A stretch of DNA of 64,000 nt from Buttiauxella massiliensis (GTDB lineage: Bacteria > Pseudomonadota > Gammaproteobacteria > Enterobacterales > Enterobacteriaceae): assembly GCF_902500225.1 (NCBI RefSeq), contig NZ_LR722652.1, forward strand, positions 62,001 to 126,000. The letters are read 5' to 3'. The position numbers and the translations under genes are program-made. Below the pieces are notes generated by a model. The model searched no databases. It was not told the origin of the DNA and was given only the letters and a program-made list of their open reading frames with translations. This document shows, piece by piece, positions 1 through 10,033 of this stretch. Position 1 is the stretch's first letter, and each line of letters starts with the position of its first letter.

Positions 1-127
1 AGTCGAAGCCAGCAAGGCCCAGCACTTCGGTGCTGATAGGGTTTGCCAGTGCGGACCAGCAACCGATTTGAGTCTGGTGTGCTGCCAGTGCGGCTTTAAA
101 TTTATTTGGGAAAACGTTGGTATTCAT
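1..127 (-). CDS. garL: 5-keto-4-deoxy-D-glucarate aldolase, N-terminal part (cut by window edge)
   Basis: Only the first 42 codons are present; the gene runs off the left edge. Reading the minus strand from the ATG at 125-127 gives [20 protein letters not shown], followed by [20 protein letters not shown]. This matches the start of E. coli GarL. GarL is a class II metal-dependent aldolase (HpcH/HpaI family) that cleaves 5-keto-4-deoxy-D-glucarate to pyruvate and tartronate semialdehyde in galactarate/glucarate breakdown. It lies 37 bp downstream of garP on the same strand, as in the E. coli garPLRK operon. The catalytic residues are outside the window. Confidence 0.9.
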   Translation of the reverse strand, partial: MNTNVFPNKFKAALAAHQTQIGCWSALANPISTEVLGLAGFD

Positions 128-164
128 CTGTTGCCCTTATTTATTCAGTTATCCGTTGAGTGAA

Positions 165-1496
165 TTACTTCTTCAATTCCATACGTTTAATGTCACCCAC
201 TACGAACAGATAACAAACCATTGCCATCAGCGCCGAACAGCCTACGAAGATCAGCGCTGCATTAAAGGAGTGAAGTTCAGAAACCAGGTAACCAATCACC
301 AGTGGCGTCACGATAGAAGCAACGTTACCGAACACGTTGAACACAGCACCACACAGGCCAACCATCTCTTTTGGTGCGGTGTCGGCAATAACCGGCCAGC
401 CCAGCGCGCCAAAACCTTTACCGAAGAAAGCGAATGCCATCAGGGTGATAACCAGAGCCGTGCTTTCGGTGTAGTTACAAAGAATGATGGTTGAAGCAAG
501 CAGCATCCCGAGAACAATCGGTATCTTACGAGCAACGGTCAGTGAGTAACCGCGCTTGATTAACGAATCAGAGAATACGCCACCCAATACGCCACCTGCG
601 AAGCCACACAGCGCCGGGATTGAAGCAACCATCCCTACTTTCAGGATCGACATGCCTTTATCTTGCACCAGGTAAATCGGGAACCATGTCAGGAAGAACC
701 AGGTGATGGTATTGATAAAGTACTGACCGAAGAACACGCCCAGCATCATGCGGTTAGTCAGCAACTGCTTGATGTAATGAAGTTTTGGCCCTTCTACCAC
801 GGCACCTGGTTTTTTGTGGTCCATATCAACCACTGCGCCGCCTTGAGTGATGTAATCCAGCTCTTCTTTTGACATACGCGGGTGGTCAGTCGGGTTATGG
901 ATAAACTTCACCCACAGGAAGGTCAGCACAAAACCGATGCCGCCCATCACGGTAAACACATGCTCCCAACCCCATGCGAAGGTCAGCCAGCCGAGTAAAG
1001 GTGAGAACAGCGCGAGCGAGAAATATTGTGCAGAGTTAAAAATGGCTGAAGCGGTGCCGCGTTCTTTTGTCGGGAACCAGGCCGCAACAATACGAGCGTT
1101 AGCAGGGAACGATGGTGCTTCCGAGAATCCGAGCATAAAACGCATGATAAACATGGAGATACCCGCATACGCCAGGGGCACCATATCAACAAAGCCTTGC
1201 ATGAACGTAAACAGAGACCAGAAGAACAGACTGTATGTGTAAACCTTCTTCGAGCCGTAGCGGTCAAGTAACCAGCCGCCTGGGATTTGCATTAACAGGT
1301 ATGCCCAACCAAACGCCGAGAAAATATAACCCATTGAGATTGCACTGAGCTGTAATTCTTTAGCAACTTCAGTACCCGCAATAGAAAGAGTGGCTCGATC
1401 CGCGTAGTTAATCGTCGTTACAATAAAGATAATTAATAATATTAAGTATCGTGTGTTCTTACCTTTTTTCGACTCAACTGCTGTATCCAAAATCAT
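165..1496 (-). CDS. garP: galactarate/glucarate MFS transporter GarP
   Basis: This 443-residue inner-membrane transporter is nearly the same length as E. coli GarP (444) and closely similar along its whole length. It belongs to the anion:cation symporter (phthalate permease-like) branch of the major facilitator superfamily. Family-typical stretches include NYADRATLSIAG in the first helix region and GFSEAPSFPANARIVAAWFP between helices 4 and 5. The predicted role is proton-coupled uptake of galactarate and glucarate. It is the first gene of a minus-strand operon with garL, divergent from garD across a 377-bp regulatory gap. In E. coli this regulon is activated by CdaR; I could not identify a CdaR site with confidence. 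Confidence 0.93.
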   Translation of the reverse strand: MILDTAVESKKGKNTRYLILLIIFIVTTINYADRATLSIAGTEVAKELQLSAISMGYIFSAFGWAYLLMQIPGGWLLDRYGSKKVYTYSLFFWSLFTFMQGFVDMVPLAYAGISMFIMRFMLGFSEAPSFPANARIVAAWFPTKERGTASAIFNSAQYFSLALFSPLLGWLTFAWGWEHVFTVMGGIGFVLTFLWVKFIHNPTDHPRMSKEELDYITQGGAVVDMDHKKPGAVVEGPKLHYIKQLLTNRMMLGVFFGQYFINTITWFFLTWFPIYLVQDKGMSILKVGMVASIPALCGFAGGVLGGVFSDSLIKRGYSLTVARKIPIVLGMLLASTIILCNYTESTALVITLMAFAFFGKGFGALGWPVIADTAPKEMVGLCGAVFNVFGNVASIVTPLVIGYLVSELHSFNAALIFVGCSALMAMVCYLFVVGDIKRMELKK

Positions 1497-1773
1497 TTTC
1501 TACATCCTCTGTTGCGGGTACTTAATTCAAGGATTTTTTATTTATATAAAGCAGTATTTCACGAATATATTTTCGGGATAATACTGCTCTCTGAAATTAA
1601 CCTGGTGTTTGTCATTCGCAACACAGTATAGCCAGCACAGAACAAATGGACATTAGGCATACGCCCAATAGATAACACTTTAAAAGCCAAATAATTAAAC
1701 TTATGCACATGTTTGTGGGGTGTATTGCACAATTTCATAGATAACCCTGCCTGGTGGGCAATGCCTCGCAATA

Positions 1774-1795
1774 TAAAGTGATCTCGCTCACATTT
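1774..1795. promoter_or_regulatory. candidate CRP site in the garP-garD divergent region
   Basis: The garP-garD gap (1497-1873) holds no gene. At 1778-1791 it carries GTGATCTCGCTCAC, flanked by AAA and ATT, a near-symmetric match to the CRP consensus (TGTGA-N6-TCACA). The centre lies about 90 bp upstream of the garD ATG. Catabolite control of sugar-diacid genes is expected. The rest of the gap is AT-rich, and no other operator was assigned. Confidence 0.6.
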
Positions 1796-1873
1796 TTATT
1801 TCTCACGGCCTGACATTCTTTATTTAGCTTGTGAGAAGTCACGATTAGAAAAAAATTCTGGAGAATAGCGGCA

Positions 1874-3445
1874 ATGTCGAATATTGAAATTAAACAACAA
1901 CCCCCTGGTTCTTTTTATATAAAAGTTCATGAGACAGATAATGTCGCTATTATTGTTAATGATAATGGGCTGAAAGCTGGCACCCGTTTTCCGGATGGAT
2001 TAGAGCTTATCGAACATATCCCACAAGGGCATAAAGCTGCACTGGTTGATATTCCGGCGCATGGCGAAATTGTTCGTTATGGCGAAGTGATTGGCTATGC
2101 GGTGCGTGATATTCCACGCGGCAGCTGGATTGACGAATCATTAGTTGAATTGCCAAAAGCCCCGCCGCTCCACACTTTGCCATTAGCCACGAAAGTGCCT
2201 GAGCCACTGCCACCGCTGGAAGGTTATACCTTTGAAGGTTATCGCAATGCTGACGGCAGCGTCGGCACCAAAAACCTACTAGGCATCACCACCAGCGTAC
2301 ATTGCGTGGCAGGTGTCGTGGATTATGTCATCAAAATTATTGAACGCGATTTGCTGCCACGCTACCCGAACGTAGATGGTGTTGTGGGCCTCAATCACCT
2401 CTACGGTTGTGGTGTGGCGATCAACGCCCCCGCGGCGGTCATCCCTATCCGTACCATCCATAATATTTCCCTGAACCCGAACTTTGGCGGCGAGATCATG
2501 GTCATTGGCTTGGGTTGCGAAAAATTGCAGCCAGAGCGTCTGCTGGAAGGCACCGATGACGTGCAGTCGATTAATGTTGGCGATGCCAGCATCGTGCGTC
2601 TGCAAGATGAACACCACGTCGGCTTTAAATCGATGGTCGATGACATTCTTAATGTAGCTGAACGCCATCTGGTCAAACTGAACCAACGCCAACGCGAAAC
2701 CTGCCCGGCATCTGACTTAGTTGTGGGTATGCAGTGTGGCGGCAGCGATGCGTTCTCAGGCGTAACCGCCAACCCAGCGGTAGGTTATGCCTCTGACCTG
2801 CTGGTGCGCTGTGGTGCAACCGTCATGTTCTCTGAAGTGACCGAAGTGCGCGATGCCATTCACCTGCTCACTCCACGTGCCATCAACGAAGAAGTGGGTA
2901 AACGCCTGCTCGAAGAGATGGAATGGTACGACAACTATCTTGATATGGGTAAAACCGACCGTAGCGCTAACCCGTCCCCGGGCAACAAAAAAGGTGGCCT
3001 GGCAAACGTGGTGGAAAAAGCGCTTGGTTCAATTGCTAAATCAGGCAAAAGCGCGATTGTTGAAGTGCTTTCCCCAGGGCAGCGTCCAACCAAACGCGGC
3101 CTGATCTTCGCCGCTACGCCAGCCAGTGACTTCGTTTGCGGCACGCAGCAGGTGGCTTCAGGCATTACGGTGCAAGTGTTTACGACCGGTCGCGGCACAC
3201 CATACGGTTTGCTGGCGGTTCCGGTAATTAAAATGGCTACGCGTACCGCACTGGCAAACCGCTGGTATGACTTAATGGATATCAACGCCGGCACTATCGC
3301 CACCGGTGAAGCGACCATTGAGGATGTGGGTTGGGAGCTGTTTAAATTTATTCTTGATGTGGCGAGTGGCCGTAAGAAAACGTTCTCGGATCAGTGGGGA
3401 TTGCATAATGCGCTCGCCGTTTTCAACCCGGCGCCAGTGACCTGA
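1874..3445 (+). CDS. garD: galactarate dehydratase (L-threo-forming) GarD
   Basis: The 523-residue protein equals the length of E. coli GarD and is very similar throughout. GarD dehydrates galactarate to 5-keto-4-deoxy-D-glucarate, the substrate of GarL, in the cytoplasm. It belongs to the UxaA/GarD family. An N-terminal SAF-like domain (about residues 1-90) is followed by the dehydratase domains, with cysteine motifs such as [11 protein letters not shown] and [12 protein letters not shown]. The ATG is preceded by a GGAG ribosome site (CTGGAGAATAGCGGCAATG). The stop codon TGA ends exactly where an intergenic repeat begins. Confidence 0.95.
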   Translation: MSNIEIKQQPPGSFYIKVHETDNVAIIVNDNGLKAGTRFPDGLELIEHIPQGHKAALVDIPAHGEIVRYGEVIGYAVRDIPRGSWIDESLVELPKAPPLHTLPLATKVPEPLPPLEGYTFEGYRNADGSVGTKNLLGITTSVHCVAGVVDYVIKIIERDLLPRYPNVDGVVGLNHLYGCGVAINAPAAVIPIRTIHNISLNPNFGGEIMVIGLGCEKLQPERLLEGTDDVQSINVGDASIVRLQDEHHVGFKSMVDDILNVAERHLVKLNQRQRETCPASDLVVGMQCGGSDAFSGVTANPAVGYASDLLVRCGATVMFSEVTEVRDAIHLLTPRAINEEVGKRLLEEMEWYDNYLDMGKTDRSANPSPGNKKGGLANVVEKALGSIAKSGKSAIVEVLSPGQRPTKRGLIFAATPASDFVCGTQQVASGITVQVFTTGRGTPYGLLAVPVIKMATRTALANRWYDLMDINAGTIATGEATIEDVGWELFKFILDVASGRKKTFSDQWGLHNALAVFNPAPVT

Positions 3446-3569
3446 TACCCATCATACTTCAAGCTGCAGATGCATTGGCTGCACCCGTGCGCCCCGGTCA
3501 CATAGTTTACTATGCTCCCGGGGTCTTACGGGTTGGCCGCCTTTCTGCAACTCGAATTATTTTGGGTAT
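3445..3569. repeat. 125-bp intergenic repeat with inverted termini, family copy 1
   Basis: The left end reads ATACCCATCATACTTCAAGC. The right end, reverse-complemented, reads ATACCCAAAATAATTCGAGT, so the ends are related inverted termini followed by TGCAG. The interior contains a GC-rich hairpin (CCCCGGTCACATAGTTTACT and its partner). A related copy lies at 50022-50207. The last base of the garD stop codon is the first base of the element. It has the layout of a small non-autonomous element (MITE- or IRU-like) at a gene end. Confidence 0.7.
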
Positions 3570-3591
3570 TCTTATTACGGCAATGATTGCC

Positions 3592-4521
3592 TTACCCCGG
3601 CACTTTCTCGCGACAAACCTTCAACACCAACTGCCGCAGCCAGCGATGCGCCGGGTCTGCTTCCGAGCGCGGATGCCACATTAAAGACACCGTAATCTCA
3701 TTGGTTTTCACCGGCAGCTCAAAAACATAAAGTCTCGCTTCACCTGAATTGCCATTCAACCCCGGCTGGTTCAGCAGGAATGTAGCTGGCACCAACGCCA
3801 CTAAATCCGATGCCTGAGCCACCGCAATCGCCGCGGGAAACCCCGGCACCATTGCCGCAATTTTGCGTTGTAAATTCAGCTCTGCCAGCAGTACATCAAC
3901 CGGGCCAGTTCCTCGTTCATGACGGGAAACTACCACATGCCCCAAATCGGCATACTTCGCGGCGGTAATATCATCCTCTTGCTCAAGCAAATGGCCTTTT
4001 CGTACCACGCCGACAAACTTATCCCGATAAAGCGCTGTTAATCGTATTTCTGGTCCCATCTCCCCAAGTACACCGATCTCAAGATCAATTAAACCTTCAC
4101 GCAGATACTTTGCTGTTTTCTCTGGTTTGGGCATAAAGCGCAGTTGGACCAACGGCGCAACGGCGGCTACCGCAGCAATCAACGCAGCACCAAATATCTC
4201 AATAAATCCGGCGTTAGTACGCAGGATAAAACTGCGCTCAAGTGTTGCAAGATTAAAAGCATCCGATGAAGGGCGCAGTATCGCCCGGGCTTCAAAGACG
4301 GCATTTTGCGTGCGCTCACGAATCTCTTCAGCATAAGGAGTCAGCACCATATTACGTCCAGCCCGCACCAGCAGCGGGTCGCCAGTGGTGTCGCGCAGGC
4401 GGCCTAGTGTTCGGCTCATTGCCGAGGGGCTTAACCCCAGGCGACGCGCAGCCCCTGCCACACTTCCTTCAGCAAGAAGCACATCAAGAGCAATAAGTAA
4501 GTTCAGATCGGGTTCAGTCAT
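3592..4521 (-). CDS. LysR-family transcriptional regulator
   Basis: This is a 309-residue LysR-type regulator. An N-terminal winged helix-turn-helix (residues about 5-62, with GSVAGAARRLGLSPSAMSRT as the helix-turn-helix) precedes a substrate-binding co-inducer domain (about 90-300). It is transcribed divergently from the MFS transporter gene at 4654, with 132 bp between the two starts. This arrangement suggests that it controls that gene and itself. The inducer is unknown. It resembles NodD/SyrM-like members more than metabolic regulators such as CysB, but this assignment is weak. Confidence 0.8.
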   Translation of the reverse strand: MTEPDLNLLIALDVLLAEGSVAGAARRLGLSPSAMSRTLGRLRDTTGDPLLVRAGRNMVLTPYAEEIRERTQNAVFEARAILRPSSDAFNLATLERSFILRTNAGFIEIFGAALIAAVAAVAPLVQLRFMPKPEKTAKYLREGLIDLEIGVLGEMGPEIRLTALYRDKFVGVVRKGHLLEQEDDITAAKYADLGHVVVSRHERGTGPVDVLLAELNLQRKIAAMVPGFPAAIAVAQASDLVALVPATFLLNQPGLNGNSGEARLYVFELPVKTNEITVSLMWHPRSEADPAHRWLRQLVLKVCREKVPG

Positions 4522-4653
4522 AAACTCAATAGTAGCGCGCGCGTTGAAATGAGAGAAGGCGCTTGGTGCAGGTTATTAATGCAAATGCTGCGCCTTCCGC
4601 CTTATCTCCAGTACAGCTATATTTCTGGCACACCCAAGCGAGAGAATTAAAAA

Positions 4654-6048
4654 ATGGCACTATTTTCCGACCAACCAGGCGATGAAGGTTTGCCTGGCCG
4701 TGAGCGCGGCTTAGCGATGGCCGCCGTCATGACCATGACGACCATGGCCGTGTTTGACGGCTCGATGATCAACATTGCCTTGCCGCAAATCGCCCGCTCA
4801 CTCGATGCTTCATTGGGTGCCACCGTCTGGGTTTCCAACGGATATTTATTATCAGCGGCGATGACACTGGCGATATTTGCCGCCCTGTCCAGCCGCATCG
4901 GATTTCGCTCTATTTTCGCCTTCGGTCTTGGCCTTTTCACGTTGGCCTCTGTGGGATGTGCACTCTCATCCTCACTGGATATGTTAGTTATCATGCGGGT
5001 TTTGCAGGGTATTGGTGGTGCGGCAACATTAAGTATTGGTCCGGCAATCCTGCGCTCGGTTTTCCCTAACCGCCTGTTGGGGCGAATACTTGGCCTCAAT
5101 GCTCTGCTGATTGGCACTAGCACTGCCATCGCGCCGATTCTCGGAGGCACGATTCTTTCCACGTTGAGCTGGCAATGGTTGTTCGCGATTAATATTCCGC
5201 TGGGCATTATCGCTTTATTACTCACGCTGCGTGTTATTCCCAATAACCCGGCGTTAAAACGCGAACAATTCGATTATGCCGGAGCCTTACTTTCGGCAGT
5301 TGCGTTAGGCGCATTGATTATGGCCGCAGATGCATTTACCCATCCCGGCAACGGAGACCTGACCACTGCTGTGATTTTCGCGAGCATCGCGATTCTCACC
5401 GGCCTTGCATTTATCTGGGTTCAGCGCCGCGTGACTAAGCCGTTGCTTCCGCTCCATATCTTTGCCTCTTCACGGTTTTCGCTGGCAGCACTCACTTCGC
5501 TGGCCTCCTTTGTCAGCCAGGGCATCACGTTCATTGCCCTGCCTTTCCTGTTTCAGAGCGTTTACGGTTACAGCGCACTAGTTTCAGCACTGCTTTTCAC
5601 ACCGTGGCCCATCGGAATTATTCTGGCAGCACCTCATGCCGGACGCCTTGCAGACCGATATTCAGCCACAATAATCTCAACAGCAGGGCTGTGTATCTTC
5701 GCCATTGGCCTGACATTGCTGGCTATGCTTCCGGAACACGCTCAAGCGTGGGATATCTGTTTGCGCAGTTTGATTTGCGGGATAGGTTTTGGCTGTTTTC
5801 AAAGTCCAAATAACAAAGAAATGTTGTCTAATGCCTCGCGGGAAAACAGCGGATATGCATCTGGTGTTCTGGCAATCATGCGCACCTTCGGGCAGTGCCT
5901 GGGCGCCGCGTTTGTCGGTGTGATGATGTCGATTTATGCGCAGAACAGCGCAGTGCATTTCAGCTTGTGGATGGCAGTTATCGCAACGGTGTTAGCTATT
6001 GCGCTGAGCGTGAGTCGCGTACGGGGATATAAGTTAGCTGCGGGGTAA
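4654..6048 (+). CDS. MFS transporter, DHA2 (14-helix, drug:proton antiporter) type
   Basis: This 464-residue membrane protein has about fourteen hydrophobic segments. The segment ending VFDGSMINIALPQIARSLDA is typical of the first helix and loop in DHA2 family drug:proton antiporters (EmrB/MdtD/SmvA-like). Motif A-like and helix 5 antiporter motif positions are visible (GFRSIFAFGLG; GTSTAIAPILGGTILSTLSW). The likely role is export of a toxic compound or metabolite from the cytoplasm; the substrate cannot be told. It is divergent from the LysR gene and ends at a strong hairpin. Confidence 0.78.
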   Translation: MALFSDQPGDEGLPGRERGLAMAAVMTMTTMAVFDGSMINIALPQIARSLDASLGATVWVSNGYLLSAAMTLAIFAALSSRIGFRSIFAFGLGLFTLASVGCALSSSLDMLVIMRVLQGIGGAATLSIGPAILRSVFPNRLLGRILGLNALLIGTSTAIAPILGGTILSTLSWQWLFAINIPLGIIALLLTLRVIPNNPALKREQFDYAGALLSAVALGALIMAADAFTHPGNGDLTTAVIFASIAILTGLAFIWVQRRVTKPLLPLHIFASSRFSLAALTSLASFVSQGITFIALPFLFQSVYGYSALVSALLFTPWPIGIILAAPHAGRLADRYSATIISTAGLCIFAIGLTLLAMLPEHAQAWDICLRSLICGIGFGCFQSPNNKEMLSNASRENSGYASGVLAIMRTFGQCLGAAFVGVMMSIYAQNSAVHFSLWMAVIATVLAIALSVSRVRGYKLAAG

Positions 6049-6055
6049 CCCGCTG

Positions 6056-6089
6056 TTATTTCTTCCGCCACTAATTGCGGAAGAAATAA
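6056..6089. terminator. strong hairpin between convergent genes
   Basis: A perfect 13-bp stem (TTATTTCTTCCGC / GCGGAAGAAATAA) encloses an 8-nt loop, between the convergent MFS gene and the kinase gene at 6100. The AT-rich outer stem provides the U tract in either direction, so it can serve as a bidirectional terminator. Confidence 0.7.
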
Positions 6090-6099
6090 TAACCGGCCA

Positions 6100-7053
6100 T
6101 CAAACAATCTCCGGGCGCTTCATAAATGCTTCAATTTCAGCAAGCGTTGAAGTCCCTTCCATCGGGCCACGCTGTGAAATCGCCAATGAGCCGCTGGCGT
6201 TAGCATAAGCTAGTCCGTCCGGCACGCTAAAACCCGCCAGAAACAGGCTGACGAACGTTGCACCAAAGCAATCCCCTGCGCCTGTTGGGTCAACCACTTC
6301 AACAGGATAGCCCGGCACGTGATATTGCTCGCTGCTACTGTAATAGCTCGCACCCCGTGGCCCGCGTTTTATCACCACATGTTTGATGCCACGCTTAAAT
6401 AGACTGGCGACGATTTTGCTTTCATCACGGGATTTGCTCAACCCGAAATAGTCCAGTTCGCCATCGCTTGGCAGGAAGAAATCTGTGTAATCCAGGATGT
6501 ATTCAAATGCCTGAGACATCTCAGGAATATTCAGCATCTCTTTGCGAATATTGGGATCGAACGATACTGTGCCGCCATTGGCTTTCACAATGCCGATTGC
6601 CTTACGTACCGCATCAATTAAGCGAAACGAAAACAGCGACGAACCCATGATATGAAAATGATTACACTGCTTGAGAAGGCGTTCATCAAGATGGTCAGCA
6701 CTGAGCAGGCCGCAGGCGCTGTTAGGTAGATTAAAGATAAAATCGCGATGCGTCTGGTTACGGTAACTGACAAATGCGCTTCCGGTTGTCGCTTTTTGCA
6801 ACACAGAAATACCCTGTACATTTACGCCATCACGCGTCAGACGAGCAATATTCATCTCGCCAAATGCATCACTTCCGACGCAACTAAACAGGAGTGAATT
6901 GAAGCCCAACTTCGCCACCTGGTCGGCAAAAATGGCTGGAGCTCCGCTAGGATATGGCCCCCAAAATTCCCCAGGAGCGCTAAAACCCTGATTTTCTTTT
7001 TTCGCCAGAAATTCGACAAGTAATTCACCAAGTGTCGCGATGGTCACGTTCAT
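6100..7053 (-). CDS. PfkB-family sugar kinase
   Basis: This 317-residue member of the ribokinase/PfkB family has the N-terminal glycine-rich substrate region (SGAPAIFADQVAKLGFNSLL). It also has the C-terminal PfkB signature DPTGAGDCFGATF, with the catalytic Asp in GAGD. It resembles ketohexose or 2-keto-3-deoxygluconate kinases. It lies 10 bp downstream of a DeoR regulator gene on the same strand and opposite gatY, so a role in tagatose or fructose entry is likely. It may phosphorylate free tagatose that bypasses the PTS; that is inference. The substrate is not provable from sequence. Confidence 0.75.
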   Translation of the reverse strand: MNVTIATLGELLVEFLAKKENQGFSAPGEFWGPYPSGAPAIFADQVAKLGFNSLLFSCVGSDAFGEMNIARLTRDGVNVQGISVLQKATTGSAFVSYRNQTHRDFIFNLPNSACGLLSADHLDERLLKQCNHFHIMGSSLFSFRLIDAVRKAIGIVKANGGTVSFDPNIRKEMLNIPEMSQAFEYILDYTDFFLPSDGELDYFGLSKSRDESKIVASLFKRGIKHVVIKRGPRGASYYSSSEQYHVPGYPVEVVDPTGAGDCFGATFVSLFLAGFSVPDGLAYANASGSLAISQRGPMEGTSTLAEIEAFMKRPEIV

Positions 7054-7063
7054 ACGGTTTCCT

Positions 7064-7897
7064 TCACCGTGCTGGATGCAGGTCAGGATTAATCCAGGTC
7101 AGGCATTCGTTGTTGGTGTAACTATTTGATAATCCAGAGGCAAGAAATCGCGAATGATATTCTGCCGCCACCATCTGCGGCGTTATCACCGCACTGACAT
7201 TTTCAATCGCCCCAACCGCATGGCGCGCTTCACCGTGCACCGGGCGTTTAGCGATAACCACGACACACTGCGAGCTCGTATTAATCGACTCACGGAGCAA
7301 AGCCGCAGTAGCCTCACTGGCAACATTTAGCGTGCCATCGTCACTAATGCTCTCAACAACAACCATGCAGCGCGAAGGTTGATACTGCCTGAGAGACTGG
7401 ATAGCCAGTTCGCCACCCAGCGTTTGGCCACCAGCTTCCAGAACTCCGCCGAGTAAAACCATTTCACCATCAATGTAATCACGCGCGGGTGCAACATGGG
7501 CCAAATCATTAACAACCAGACACAGCTCCCTATACTCAGCCATGAAGGGAATTGATTTACGCAACACGTCACCAGGACCCAAATAAATAGTTTCGCCGTC
7601 ACGAACTTGGCGGGCAACCTGACGGGCAAGTTCGAGCACGATTGCATTATCTAATGGCTGCGCATGCGATGTTTCACGCCCAGCAGTGACATTCGTTGGT
7701 TGAGCAGTATAAATGGCTCCACCAAAGGAGCGTTTTAGATAGCCCTGCTGCTCCAGATAATTGAGATCGTTACGAATCGTGACACCCGATACCGCAAGCA
7801 TCTCCGCAAGATCGTCCACTTTTATCTCGCCGGTTTTACGGACGATATCTGCGATATCCAGGCGCCTTTTCAACAGACTGGTAGAGGGTTTTGCCAC
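7064..7897 (-). CDS. DeoR/GlpR-family transcriptional repressor of the tagatose genes
   Basis: The 277-residue protein begins with a DeoR-type winged helix (residues about 9-65; KVDDLAEMLAVSGVTIRNDL). A sugar-phosphate-sensing domain follows (about 85-255; IYLGPGDVLRK is the variant of the usual DSGTT loop). The usual D-x-G-T/S-T motif is changed to GPGDV, so the ligand pocket may be atypical. The gene is divergent from gatY over a 332-bp gap carrying repeated CTTTCA motifs, likely its operators. It is co-transcribed with the downstream kinase gene. It may respond to tagatose- or fructose-type phosphates. Confidence 0.8.
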   Translation of the reverse strand: MAKPSTSLLKRRLDIADIVRKTGEIKVDDLAEMLAVSGVTIRNDLNYLEQQGYLKRSFGGAIYTAQPTNVTAGRETSHAQPLDNAIVLELARQVARQVRDGETIYLGPGDVLRKSIPFMAEYRELCLVVNDLAHVAPARDYIDGEMVLLGGVLEAGGQTLGGELAIQSLRQYQPSRCMVVVESISDDGTLNVASEATAALLRESINTSSQCVVVIAKRPVHGEARHAVGAIENVSAVITPQMVAAEYHSRFLASGLSNSYTNNECLTWINPDLHPAR

Positions 7898-7939
7898 AAC
7901 ATGACCTTTTGGGCTGGTGTTCAGGGTGCATTCCCCGAC

Positions 7940-9084
<1,145 letters not shown>

Positions 9085-9094
9085 GGAGTGTACT

Positions 9095-10009
9095 GTGATT
9101 TATACACTGACTCTCAACACAGCTATCGACATGAACATTTTTACCGACCCCATTGCCCCGGAGGTGGTGAACCGGACTCACCACACGGAGTATTGCCCTA
9201 ATGGAAAAGGGGTTAACGTCGCGCTGATATTGAATCACTTTAAAAACCCCGCGCACGTGCTCGGTATCTTCGGTGGTTTTACTGGGCGCTATATCGTTGA
9301 GGAGCTACACAAAAAAAGAATAGGCATCACACCTGCCTGGGTAGAAGAACCTACCAGAATTAATATTTTTATTAATGATGGTACACATGAATATAAATTA
9401 GTTAATCCTGGCTCTTATATTAATGACGACTGCAAACAGCAAATTATCAATACGATTTCACAGTTAAATGATGCCAGGCACCTGGTCATAAGTGGAAGTT
9501 TACCGCAAGGCATAGAAAGTAGTTTTTACGCTGAGATAATGACTTTGTGCCAGAAGAAAAAAATCAATGTCATTCTGGATATTAGCCACCCGGTATTACG
9601 TCAGCTTCTGGAATTCAAACCGCTATTGATTAAGCCAAATGATGAAGAAGTGGCGGAGATATTCGGTTTATCTGTCACCAATCATCAGCAAGCCAAAGCA
9701 GCACTGGCTGAAATGCACGCACTGGGTGCACAGAATATTTTGCTGACGCTTGGCGCACGGGGAATGTATTTCTCTAATGGAAGTCGCTGTTGGTTTTGTA
9801 CCGCCCCAGCCATTGAGCTGGTGAGTTCTGCCTGCGCGGGTGATGCTGCCCTGGCTGCGTTTCTCAGTATTTGGCTAAACCGCAATGATATTGAAAGTGC
9901 TTTAGCACTCGCTAGTGCAACGGGAGCCGATGTAGCAAGCTCCGCGGGATTAGGTAAGCTCAACGCAATCATGACTTTGCTACCTCATATCAAGGTCGAA
10001 CAACTGTAG
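9095..10009 (+). CDS. FruK/LacC-like sugar-phosphate kinase (probable tagatose-1-phosphate kinase)
   Basis: This 304-residue protein is of the 1-phosphofructokinase/tagatose-6-phosphate kinase branch of the PfkB family. The start is taken as the GTG at 9095, because AAGGAG lies 6 nt upstream and IYTLTLNTAIDMN is the typical FruK/LacC N-terminus; an upstream ATG would overlap gatY. CPNGKGVNVALIL is the N-terminal substrate motif. The C-terminal motif reads ACAGDAALAAF, with Cys in place of the first Gly of the usual GAGD. The likely reaction is tagatose-1-phosphate plus ATP to tagatose-1,6-bisphosphate, feeding GatY. This follows from the neighbouring fructose-type PTS, which phosphorylates at C1. 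Names such as TagK have been used for this role. Confidence 0.8.
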   Translation: MIYTLTLNTAIDMNIFTDPIAPEVVNRTHHTEYCPNGKGVNVALILNHFKNPAHVLGIFGGFTGRYIVEELHKKRIGITPAWVEEPTRINIFINDGTHEYKLVNPGSYINDDCKQQIINTISQLNDARHLVISGSLPQGIESSFYAEIMTLCQKKKINVILDISHPVLRQLLEFKPLLIKPNDEEVAEIFGLSVTNHQQAKAALAEMHALGAQNILLTLGARGMYFSNGSRCWFCTAPAIELVSSACAGDAALAAFLSIWLNRNDIESALALASATGADVASSAGLGKLNAIMTLLPHIKVEQL

Positions 10010-10033
10010 ACATAAACTTATATAGGTCTGCTT

